Of a stretch of 64,000 bases of DNA, positions 25,027-31,696 are shown in pieces. Every line of letters starts with the position of its first letter. Within the stretch, counting starts at the first letter, position 1. The stretch is from Catellatospora sp. TT07R-123 (GTDB lineage Bacteria > Actinomycetota > Actinomycetes > Mycobacteriales > Micromonosporaceae): assembly GCF_018327705.1 (NCBI RefSeq), contig NZ_BNEM01000002.1:1736001-1800000 (forward strand), read 5' to 3'. Made by a program: the position numbers and the translations under genes. The notes beneath the pieces are model-generated. The model saw only the letters and a list, made by a program, of their open reading frames with translations, ran no database searches and had not been told where the DNA came from.

Positions 25027-25633
25027 TTTGGATCCCCGTTTCGTCGGGCGGGTATTTCCGGATGGTCGGAGAGGCCCCTGCGACCCATCCAAGGTATGGC
25101 AGCCGCAACACCCGGCACAACACATATCTGCAAACTGATCTATGCCACAAAAAAGAGCCGTAGAGATGGCAACCCACGCAACCCCGATCGGCGTCAATCC
25201 ATTGTGGCCCGACGTGCAGCCGCAGGCGGATGCCCGGCTCGGCACCCTGGCTGATCACGCACGGAAGGGCGTCGGCCGGATCGTCTCGAGTCCGCCGGCG
25301 AGATCGCCGCGCCCGCGCGGAAAAGATGATTCAGCTAAGCTCGAAAACGCGATGAAAGGCACAGCGGCAACTAGTTTCGTTCCGCCGCTGGATCGATCTC
25401 GGCTTTCTCCGCAATGCAGATGTTCAATGAATCCGGCAGAGTGTCCGAACTGGACTTATGCGGCAGACGGCATGCCCTGAAAAGCCTTTCGTGAAACATC
25501 ACGACACATGGAGCGTCCGGCGGCGTGAACCGGGCGCGGCGGCGGGTCTCCACTGCCAGTTGCACGCGTGTTCGCGGCGGGTTCAACCGGGCTGTCTAGC
25601 GTCCCGGGGAGCTGACCTGATCAAGGAGGTTCC
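25027..25633. other. Intergenic region, no convincing gene
   Basis: These 607 bases separate the divergent I36 inhibitor and phytase-like genes. The stretch 25320-25500 is visibly less GC-rich than its surroundings (many AAA/TTT runs). A 112-codon open frame at 25142-25480 has no ribosome site and atypical composition, so I do not call it. The last 15 bases hold a strong AAGGAGG ribosome site for 25634. A long regulatory leader or an unseen small RNA is possible. Confidence 0.5.
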
Positions 25634-26851
25634 ATGACCCGCCTTCCTCGCCTGGCCGTCACCGGCCTGGCGGTCCTGACCCTGGCGGTCGCCCTGCCCG
25701 CCAGCGGTTCGGCCGCCCCCGCCGACAGCGGCCGTACCGCCGACTTCGGCCCGGCGACGCTGACCGGCTTCGCCAAGCTGCCCGCCGCGACGTTCGTACC
25801 GGCCAGCGACCCGTCCGGGTCGCTGCTCGGCGCCGCGCCGGTCAACGGGATCACGCCGCCCTTCGCCGACCAGCCGGTGCAAGGCTTCAGCGGTATCGCG
25901 CGCAACCGCGACGGCAGCTACGACGTGCTGTCCGACAACGGGTACGGCAACATCGCCAACAGCGCCGACTTCGTGCTGCGCATCCACCGGATCATCCCGG
26001 CGTTCGGCAGTCACACCGTCGACGTGGTCGGCGGGATCAACCTCACCGACCCGAACGGGCTGGTGCCGTGGCCGCTGACCCGCGCCGACCGGGTGCTGAC
26101 CGGGTCGGACTTCGACGTCGAGTCGATCGTCAAGGACGCCGACGGCGGTTACTGGATCGGCGACGAGTTCGGGCCGTACCTGCTGCACTTCGACCGGGCC
26201 GGGCGGCTGCTGGCCGCGCCGATCCCGCTGGAGGGCGTGCACGCGCCCGAGAGCGCCGCGCGTGACGGCGTCACCGCGAACCTGCCCAGCAGCAAGGGCT
26301 TCGAGGGTATGGCCGCCTCGCCCGACGGGCGCTACCTGTACCCGCTGCTGGAGGGCACCGTCGCCGGGGACGTCCCGGGCACGCTGCGGATCAGCCAGTT
26401 CGACCGGGCCGCGAACGCCTACACGGGCAGGCGCTGGGCGTACCCGCTGGCCGCGACCGGCAACGCGATCGGCGACTTCATCGCCGTGGACAAGCAGCGG
26501 TTCCTGGTCATCGAGCGCGACAACGCCCAGGGCGACGCGGCCGCGTTCAAGAAGATCTTCCTGGTGGACCTGGCCGACCGCGACCGCGACGGCCTGGCCG
26601 ACAAGTCGCTGGTGGCCGACCTGCTCGCCATCGCCGACCCGCAGCACCTGGGCGGGACGGCCGACGTGTTCCGGTTCCCGTTCCAGACCATCGAGGACGT
26701 GCTGATCCTCGACAACCGGACCCTGGCCGTGCTGAACGACAACAACTTCCCGTTCTCGTCCGGTCGCACCCCCGGCCAGCCCGACGACGACGAGTTCATC
26801 ACCATCCGCCTCGACCGCTCCCTGCACGCCGACCACCGCGTGCTGGACTGA
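25634..26851 (+). CDS. Secreted esterase-like/phytase-like (PF13449-type) protein
   Basis: A 405-residue exported beta-propeller-like protein. The signal peptide is LAVTGLAVLTLAVALPASGSAA. The mature chain shows the phytase-like domain pattern: FSGIARNRDGSYDVLSDNGY, SDFDVESIVKDADGGYWIGD with EFGPYLLHFD, KGFEGMAASPDGRYLYPLLE and a closing NRTLAVLNDNNFPFS. Members bind Ca2+ through clustered Asp/Glu and are presumed phosphoesterases, but activity is rarely shown. The AAGGAGG ribosome site is among the strongest in the window. A terminator follows at 26869-26901. Confidence 0.85.
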   Translation: MTRLPRLAVTGLAVLTLAVALPASGSAAPADSGRTADFGPATLTGFAKLPAATFVPASDPSGSLLGAAPVNGITPPFADQPVQGFSGIARNRDGSYDVLSDNGYGNIANSADFVLRIHRIIPAFGSHTVDVVGGINLTDPNGLVPWPLTRADRVLTGSDFDVESIVKDADGGYWIGDEFGPYLLHFDRAGRLLAAPIPLEGVHAPESAARDGVTANLPSSKGFEGMAASPDGRYLYPLLEGTVAGDVPGTLRISQFDRAANAYTGRRWAYPLAATGNAIGDFIAVDKQRFLVIERDNAQGDAAAFKKIFLVDLADRDRDGLADKSLVADLLAIADPQHLGGTADVFRFPFQTIEDVLILDNRTLAVLNDNNFPFSSGRTPGQPDDDEFITIRLDRSLHADHRVLD

Positions 26852-26868
26852 GCCGCGGCACGCCGACC

Positions 26869-26901
26869 GCCGTTTCGGGCCGCCGCACCGCCCGAAACGG
26901 C
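26869..26901. terminator. Hairpin terminator after the phytase-like gene
   Basis: Perfect 12-base arms GCCGTTTCGGGC (26869-26880) and GCCCGAAACGGC (26890-26901) around a nine-base loop, 17 bases after the stop. Confidence 0.78.
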
Positions 26902-26939
26902 GATCTCCATCCCGGCGACCGCGGCTTGGCCAGAATGAA

Positions 26940-27620
26940 GTGGTGGCGAACGCACCCGAGCACGGGCCGCTGCCCCGGCTGCTGATCGCGCTGACCGTGG
27001 TCAGCGGCCTGGTCGACGCGTTCAGCTACCTGACCCTGGGCCACGTGTTCGTCGCCAACATGACCGGCAACGTGGTCTTCTTCGGGTTCGCCCTGGCCGG
27101 GGTCGGCGGGATCTCCGTCGTGTCGAGCCTGGTCGCGATCGTGGCGTTCGTCGTCGGCGCGGCGATCGGCGGCCGCGCCGCCCTCGACCTGCGGCCACAC
27201 CGGGGGCTGCTGCTGGCCGGGACGTGCGCGGTCCAGGCCGCCGTCCTGGCCGTCTCGGCGATCGCCGTCGCCCGCACCGGGATGCGGCCCGAGGGCGTCA
27301 CGCCGGTCCTGATCGCGCTGCTGGCCGTCGCGATGGGCGGGCAGAACGCGGTCGTGGGCAGGCTCGGCATCCCCGAGCTGACCACCACCGTGCTGACCAG
27401 GACCGTCACCGGCCTGGCAGCGGGCAGTTCACCGGCGGTGGTGCAGGCGCGCCGGCTGGCCTCGGTCGTCGCCATGGTGCTCGGCGCCTGGGCGGGCGGT
27501 CTGCTGCTGCGCTGGGCCGGGCAGTCGGCGCCGCTGTGGCTGGCCGCGCTGGTGCTCCTGGCGACCGCCGCGTCCGCGCTGGTCCGGGCCCGCCGTCGCG
27601 GCTCGGAATCCTGGCGCTGA
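26940..27620 (+). CDS. DUF1275 (YoaK-type) membrane protein
   Basis: A 226-residue six- or seven-helix membrane protein. Hallmarks are VVSGLVDAFSYLTLGHVFVA, directly followed by NMTGNVVFFG, and MGGQNAVVGRLGIPELTTTV; the conserved NMTGN is diagnostic of DUF1275. Function is unknown. Tandem GTG codons at 26940 and 26943 are the likely starts; GAATGAAG is the only purine-rich site upstream. It is not obviously in an operon and converges with the TetR gene at 27709. Confidence 0.87.
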   Translation: MVANAPEHGPLPRLLIALTVVSGLVDAFSYLTLGHVFVANMTGNVVFFGFALAGVGGISVVSSLVAIVAFVVGAAIGGRAALDLRPHRGLLLAGTCAVQAAVLAVSAIAVARTGMRPEGVTPVLIALLAVAMGGQNAVVGRLGIPELTTTVLTRTVTGLAAGSSPAVVQARRLASVVAMVLGAWAGGLLLRWAGQSAPLWLAALVLLATAASALVRARRRGSESWR

Positions 27621-27708
27621 GCCGGTCGGCCCGGCCGGACGACCACCGCCAGGTGCTTGGCGACCGGCTGCTCGCTCTGGGAGCCGGCGCCGATCGACGC
27701 CGGTCCGG

Positions 27709-28335
27709 TCAGCGGCGGAGCCCACCGCCCCGGTTCCCCTCGCGCGTCGGGCGCCCGGCCTGGACGGCCGGCTGCGGGCGCAGGCCGTCCATGAAGACGG
27801 TGATGAAGGACTCGCGCAGGTGCGGGGACACGGGTTGCGCCCGCGCGATGGCGTAGGCGGTCTGGCCGATCAGGGTGGTGAGCAGGGCGGGTTCGAGGTC
27901 GGTGCGGATCGCGCCGTCAGCCCGCGCCCCGATGACCATGTCTTCCACCAGCCGCTCCAGCTCGGTCCGCAGGGCGGAGGTGGCCGGCAGGTCCAGGCCG
28001 TCGACCTGGTCGGCGATGGCGTGGTGCGCGGACTGGAAGGCGATCAGCTCGGCGAGGAAGGCGCGCAGCGCCTGTTCGGGGCTGGATGCGGCCAGCAGGT
28101 CGCGACCCCGGTGCACCACCGGTGCCAGCAGGCCGGAGACTGCGGCGTCGAGCAGGGCGTCCTTGCCGCCGAAGGCCCGCACGACGGTGCCCATGCCCAG
28201 GCCTGCCCGTTTCGCGATGGCCTCGACGGTCAGCGGGGTGCCCCGGTCGGCCAGCAGCGCCGTCGCGGCCTCCAGCGCCAGCTGTCTGTTGCGGACGGCG
28301 TCAGCCCTGCGCCCGCCCGCCCCCGGTGTTGACAT
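27709..28335 (-). CDS. TetR family transcriptional regulator
   Basis: A 208-residue repressor. The helix-turn-helix covers residues ~13-60 (AVRNRQLALEAATALLADRG, LTVEAIAKRAGLGMGTVVRA, FGGKDALLDAA). The ATG at 28335 follows GAAGGGA. It is divergent from the FAD monooxygenase at 28405. A perfect inverted repeat in the 69-base gap (28360-28381) is the obvious operator, so it most likely represses itself and the monooxygenase until an inducer binds. Confidence 0.92.
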   Translation of the reverse strand: MSTPGAGGRRADAVRNRQLALEAATALLADRGTPLTVEAIAKRAGLGMGTVVRAFGGKDALLDAAVSGLLAPVVHRGRDLLAASSPEQALRAFLAELIAFQSAHHAIADQVDGLDLPATSALRTELERLVEDMVIGARADGAIRTDLEPALLTTLIGQTAYAIARAQPVSPHLRESFITVFMDGLRPQPAVQAGRPTREGNRGGGLRR

Positions 28336-28359
28336 CTGGAACGTCCCTTCCACATACTC

Positions 28360-28381
28360 AACTGGAACACTCGTTCCAGTT
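28360..28381. promoter_or_regulatory. Operator between TetR and FAD monooxygenase genes
   Basis: Perfect nine-base arms AACTGGAAC (28360-28368) and GTTCCAGTT (28373-28381) with a four-base spacer. It is centred between the divergent starts and overlaps a -10-like TACTAT (28381-28386) facing the monooxygenase. Confidence 0.75.
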
Positions 28382-28404
28382 ACTATACCGCCGGGGGACC
28401 CTGA

Positions 28405-29586
28405 ATGAATAAGCGGATCTTGATATCGGGCGCGGGCATCGCCGGGCTGGCCACCGCACACTGGCTGGCCCGCTACGGTTTCCAGCCCACCGTCGTGGAG
28501 CGCGCGCCGGGGCCGCGCGAGAGCGGCAACGGGGTCGACGTGCGCGGCCAGGCTGTGCTCGTCGGCGCGCGCATGGGAATCATGCCGCAGGTCCGCGCGG
28601 CCGCCACCGACGTACGGGGGATGAAGTTCGTCGACGCCGACGACCGGAGCATCGCCCGCATCCACACCGGCGAACCGGGCTCGGTCGAGATCATGCGCGG
28701 CGACCTGGTCGCGCTGCTGCACGAGGCGGCCGGCGCCGGGGTCGAGTTCCACTTCGGCGACTCGATCCGATCGCTGGAGCAGGACGGCCACGGGGTGACG
28801 GTCGCGTTCGACCGCGCGGAACCACGCCGCTTCGACCTGGTGATCGGGGCGGACGGCCTGCACTCCACGGTGCGCAGGCTGGCCTTCGGGCCGGAGGAAC
28901 GCCACGTCCGGCACAAGGACCACTACTTCGCGTTCGCGAACACCGACGCGGCACTGGGCGAGGACCGGTGGGTGACGATGTACAACCTGCCGGGCAAGAT
29001 GGCCGGGATCTACCGCTCCGGCAACCACGCCCAGGCCAAGGCGTACTTCATGTTCCGATCCGGCGTCCTGTCCTACGACCAGCGCGACGTGGCGCAGCAC
29101 AAGCGCCTGGTGCGCGACGCGTTCGCCGGTGAGCCGTCCTGGCGGATCACCGAGCTGCTCGCGGCGGCCCAGGCCGATCCTGACTTCTACTTCGACGCGT
29201 TGAGCCAGGTGCGGATGGACTCCTGGTTCTCGGACCGGGTGGCGCTGGTGGGTGACGCCGCCTGGTGCGCCTCACCCGCCTCGGGCGCCGGTGCCGAACT
29301 GGCCCTGGTCGGCGCGTACCGGCTGGCCGGGGTGCTGGCCGCGGCGGGCGGCGATCATCGCGCCGCGTTCCCCGCATACCAGGAGAGCCACCGTGAGCTG
29401 GTCCGCAGGAAGCAGCAGATCGGGATGAACGTCCGGCTCATGGTGCCCAGGACCGCGGGCGGCAGGCGGGTCCGCGACGCGGTCGCCCGGCTGCCGCTGC
29501 TGGGGGCGCTCGGGGCGGTGGAACGGTTCGCGCAGGCCAAGGACAGCACGTTGCCTGGGTATGCCGCGCGGCCCACAGCGGTCTGA
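28405..29586 (+). CDS. FAD-dependent monooxygenase (PHBH/TetX-like)
   Basis: A 393-residue group A flavoprotein monooxygenase that should hydroxylate an aromatic or polyketide-like substrate with NADPH and O2. The FAD-binding GxGxxG is ISGAGIAGLATAHWLARYG near the N-terminus; the DG motif is GADGLHSTVRR; the second FAD motif is VALVGDAAWCASPASGAGAE (the GD motif). Neighbour regulation by a divergent TetR gene matches inducible detoxifying or tailoring oxygenases such as TetX-like or rifampicin monooxygenase-like enzymes; the substrate cannot be read from sequence. Start at 28405 follows GGGGGACC. It converges on the CBM protein at 29661 with a terminator between them. Confidence 0.9.
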   Translation: MNKRILISGAGIAGLATAHWLARYGFQPTVVERAPGPRESGNGVDVRGQAVLVGARMGIMPQVRAAATDVRGMKFVDADDRSIARIHTGEPGSVEIMRGDLVALLHEAAGAGVEFHFGDSIRSLEQDGHGVTVAFDRAEPRRFDLVIGADGLHSTVRRLAFGPEERHVRHKDHYFAFANTDAALGEDRWVTMYNLPGKMAGIYRSGNHAQAKAYFMFRSGVLSYDQRDVAQHKRLVRDAFAGEPSWRITELLAAAQADPDFYFDALSQVRMDSWFSDRVALVGDAAWCASPASGAGAELALVGAYRLAGVLAAAGGDHRAAFPAYQESHRELVRRKQQIGMNVRLMVPRTAGGRRVRDAVARLPLLGALGAVERFAQAKDSTLPGYAARPTAV

Positions 29587-29590
29587 ACCG

Positions 29591-29624
29591 CGGGTGCGGG
29601 AGCCGGCGACGGCCCCCGCACCCG
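29591..29624. terminator. Bidirectional hairpin terminator
   Basis: Ten-base perfect arms CGGGTGCGGG (29591-29600) and CCCGCACCCG (29615-29624), with a further GCCG/CGGC pairing inside the loop. It lies between the convergent genes ending at 29586 and 29661. Confidence 0.7.
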
Positions 29625-29638
29625 GTCCGGTCAGGCCG

Positions 29639-29663
29639 GGTCAGGTCAGGTCAGGTCAGGTCA
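29639..29663. repeat. Five tandem GGTCA units
   Basis: Five exact copies of the pentamer GGTCA run up to and into the stop codon of the minus-strand CBM gene. This is a short microsatellite and could vary in number by slippage, which would change the distance to the terminator rather than the protein. Confidence 0.75.
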
Positions 29664-31007
29664 GGACACAGTGATGCGGTCCAGGTCCGGCGCCCAGCCG
29701 GTCGGGTTGGCGAAGCGGATCGTGTTGGCCCCGGCCGCGAGGTTCAGCGTGACGCTCACCGAGCCGACCGTGTTCCAGCCGCCGGTGCTCGGCGTGCTGA
29801 CCGAGACCGGGCTGCCGCCGTTGACGCTGAGGGTCACCGACCGGTTCTCCCCGGACGCGTAGTAGACCGTCACCGTACGGCTGCCCGCGGTGGCGGCGTT
29901 GACGTTGTTGAATTGCAGGTAATTGGCGGTGCCGTTGCCGACGTAGCCGACGACGGCACCGCCCGAGGCGGTCGACAGGCTGCGTACGGCGGCCTGGCCG
30001 CCCCGGGTGTTGCCGCTCGCCTCGGCCTCGTACGAGGCCGTGGCCGGTGCCGTGCCGATCTGGTCGAGCCAGTCGTCGTTGGCGTGCACCATCGAGAAGG
30101 TGAGCGCCGGGCAGTCGAAGCTGCTGCCCGAGGGCGGCCGGGTGCTGTCGGTGGGCGCGGTCGCGGCGGTGGCCGGGGTCCAGGCCCCGTTCACCGACAG
30201 CTGGATGCTGCTGCTCTCGAAGGCCCGGCCGGCCAGGTCGCGGCAGTAGTACCCGGCGCCGGTGGCCGGGTTCACCGACGTGTACACCTCGAACATGTCC
30301 CAGCCGAACGGGAACTGCGGCAGGTCGTAGACGCCGGAGCTGGTGAAGTACACGTCCCAGGCATGGGTCTGGAAGTTGTACAGGTACGCCGTCCAGGTGT
30401 TGGCCGTGGTCGACGTCTTGTGCTCGTCGAGGCTGTACGCGGGCCGCCCGTTGACCATGGTCGTGTAGGTGGCCAGGAACGACGCGTTCATGGGCGTGAG
30501 CTTCCCGACGCCGTCGCGTCCGCCGCACCAGTCCCAGGCCCACAGGTTCGGCCCCGTCGGCGTATACGCGGTTGTCATCTCGATGCAGGCGCTGCCGGCC
30601 GGGATGGCGGTCGGGGCGTACACGTAGTCGCCGCCCGTGGTGGTGGTGCCGGCGCCGGTGACGACGCTCTGAGTGGCGCGCAGGCCCTGGCTGGCGTTGA
30701 TCGGGAACTGGATGCCCCACGAGGTGTGCAGCTGAGCCGCGGCCACTGCGGACGTCCGGGTGGACCGGAAGTGCTCGGCTGCGGCGCCCGCCGCCTGCTG
30801 GGCGGCTGCACCGGTCAGGCCGGGCACGACGCCGCCGATCGGGGCGACGGCCCCGAGCAGGGCGGGAGAATCGGCTGCGGGCCGGGCCAGCCCGGCGGCA
30901 GCGGCGGCGCCGGTCGGCGGGGCGGCCGCCGCGGCGGGCGAGGCGGGTGAGGTGGTCAGGACGAGGGCGCCGACGATGACCAGCGTCCATAACGGACGAC
31001 GATGCAT
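29661..31007 (-). CDS. Secreted protein with C-terminal CBM6/CBM35-like domain
   Basis: A 448-residue exported protein. The signal peptide is PLWTLVIVGALVLTTSPASP, followed by an Ala/Gly/Pro-rich low-complexity stretch to ~90. Residues ~95-300 form a unit I do not recognise, with WGIQFPINASQG, a WAWDWCGG motif and FPFGWDMFEVYTSVNPATG, consistent with a beta-rich fold and disulphides. The last ~125 residues (ASYEAEASGNTRGGQAAVRS to LDRITVS) are a carbohydrate-binding module of the CBM6/35 type: EAE near the start, Ca-site residues and a closing Asp-x-Ile. The catalytic role, if any, is unknown. The ATG at 31007 has GAAGGGAA upstream. Confidence 0.85.
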   Translation of the reverse strand: MHRRPLWTLVIVGALVLTTSPASPAAAAAPPTGAAAAAGLARPAADSPALLGAVAPIGGVVPGLTGAAAQQAAGAAAEHFRSTRTSAVAAAQLHTSWGIQFPINASQGLRATQSVVTGAGTTTTGGDYVYAPTAIPAGSACIEMTTAYTPTGPNLWAWDWCGGRDGVGKLTPMNASFLATYTTMVNGRPAYSLDEHKTSTTANTWTAYLYNFQTHAWDVYFTSSGVYDLPQFPFGWDMFEVYTSVNPATGAGYYCRDLAGRAFESSSIQLSVNGAWTPATAATAPTDSTRPPSGSSFDCPALTFSMVHANDDWLDQIGTAPATASYEAEASGNTRGGQAAVRSLSTASGGAVVGYVGNGTANYLQFNNVNAATAGSRTVTVYYASGENRSVTLSVNGGSPVSVSTPSTGGWNTVGSVSVTLNLAAGANTIRFANPTGWAPDLDRITVS

Positions 31008-31194
31008 GGCTGTTCCCTTCCGGGGGATGGTGAACGGGGCGCCCACCCGGAAGGTCGCCGTGAATGCGTACTGTGTCCGGACCCTAGGGGCACGCACAGA
31101 CGTCTGTCAATTGGTTGGATCAGGCGGGATGGCGCCGAAGCCGACAAAGCGACCAGCATCCAGCCGCCACGACGGGCCGGACGCGACACAGATC

Positions 31195-31350
31195 GCCACC
31201 GGCACGGCGCAGACCGCCACCGGTACGGCGCAGATCGCCACCGGCACGGCGCGGACCGCCACCGGCACGGTGTACACCGCCACCGGCACGGTGCGCATCG
31301 CCACCGGCACGGTGCGCATCGCCACCGGCACGGTGCGCATCGCCACCGGG
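31195..31350. repeat. 21-bp tandem repeat, seven copies plus a partial eighth
   Basis: Units start at 31195, 31216, 31237, 31258, 31279, 31300, 31321 and 31342 (partial). The first 12 bases (GCCACCGGCACG) are almost invariant; the last nine vary (GCGCAGACC, GCGCGGACC, GTGTACACC, GTGCGCATC). The last three full copies are identical, a sign of recent expansion at that end. No spacers are present, so this is not a CRISPR array. Confidence 0.85.
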
Positions 31351-31452
31351 CGGCCACCGTGCCGCCGCTACGCCGTCCGTCCGCCGGTAGCGCGACGAGA
31401 CCCGGCAAGATCGCCGCCAGCGGTCAGAACATGCACTTAATCAGGGGGTTTT

Positions 31453-31495
31453 GACCGCAGACGGCGATCTCTATTCAAGATCGCCGTCTGCGGTC
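31453..31495. repeat. Perfect 18-bp hairpin
   Basis: Arms 31453-31470 and 31478-31495 (core GCAGACGGCGATC / GATCGCCGTCTGC) are exact complements with a seven-base loop. It could end transcription arriving from the DUF5682 operon, whose last stop is about 200 bases away, or be a dispersed palindrome. Confidence 0.75.
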
Positions 31496-31587
31496 GACTC
31501 CTCGGCCGGCGAATCGGCACCGCCGACGGTGATCACGGCGCCAGGGCGGCGACACGCCGTCGAACCCTGACATAAGTTCATGATCAA

Positions 31588-31660
31588 CCGAGCCGGGTGC
31601 CGGGCCGGGCCGAGCCGGGTGCCGGGCCGAGCCGGGTGCCGGGCCGAGCCGAGTGCCGGG
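31588..31660. repeat. 17-bp GC-rich tandem repeat
   Basis: Four copies of CCGAGCCGGGTGCCGGG occur at 31588, 31610, 31627 and 31644, with a five-base insert after the first and one substitution in the last. Degenerate GCCGGG units continue to about 31692, right up to the stop of the DUF5682 gene. Confidence 0.75.
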
Positions 31661-31696
31661 CGGGGCAGGCGCCGGGCGGGTGCCGGGCCGGGTGGG

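Larger units (their letters stand above)
31008..31696. other. Non-coding region rich in repeats
   Basis: This 689-base gap lies between the start of the CBM gene and the end of the DUF5682 operon. It holds a 21-bp tandem repeat (31195-31350), a perfect hairpin (31453-31495) and a 17-bp tandem repeat (31588-31660). Because the 21-bp unit is a multiple of three and lacks stops, several frames on both strands stay open (for example 31107-31346 minus), but none has a ribosome site or non-repeat sequence that looks coding. Confidence 0.6.

Noticed and set aside
25142-25480. A 112-codon open frame between the I36 and phytase-like genes
   Set aside because: No ribosome site, atypical third-position GC, and no recognisable motif; position suits a promoter region.
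31107-31346. A 79-codon minus-strand frame made of seven-residue VPVAMRT-like repeats
   Set aside because: The repeat unit is 21 bases without stops, so open frames arise automatically; no ribosome site and no non-repeat coding signal.
31195-31350. Possible CRISPR array
   Set aside because: Units are contiguous 21-mers with no unique spacers and no cas genes nearby.
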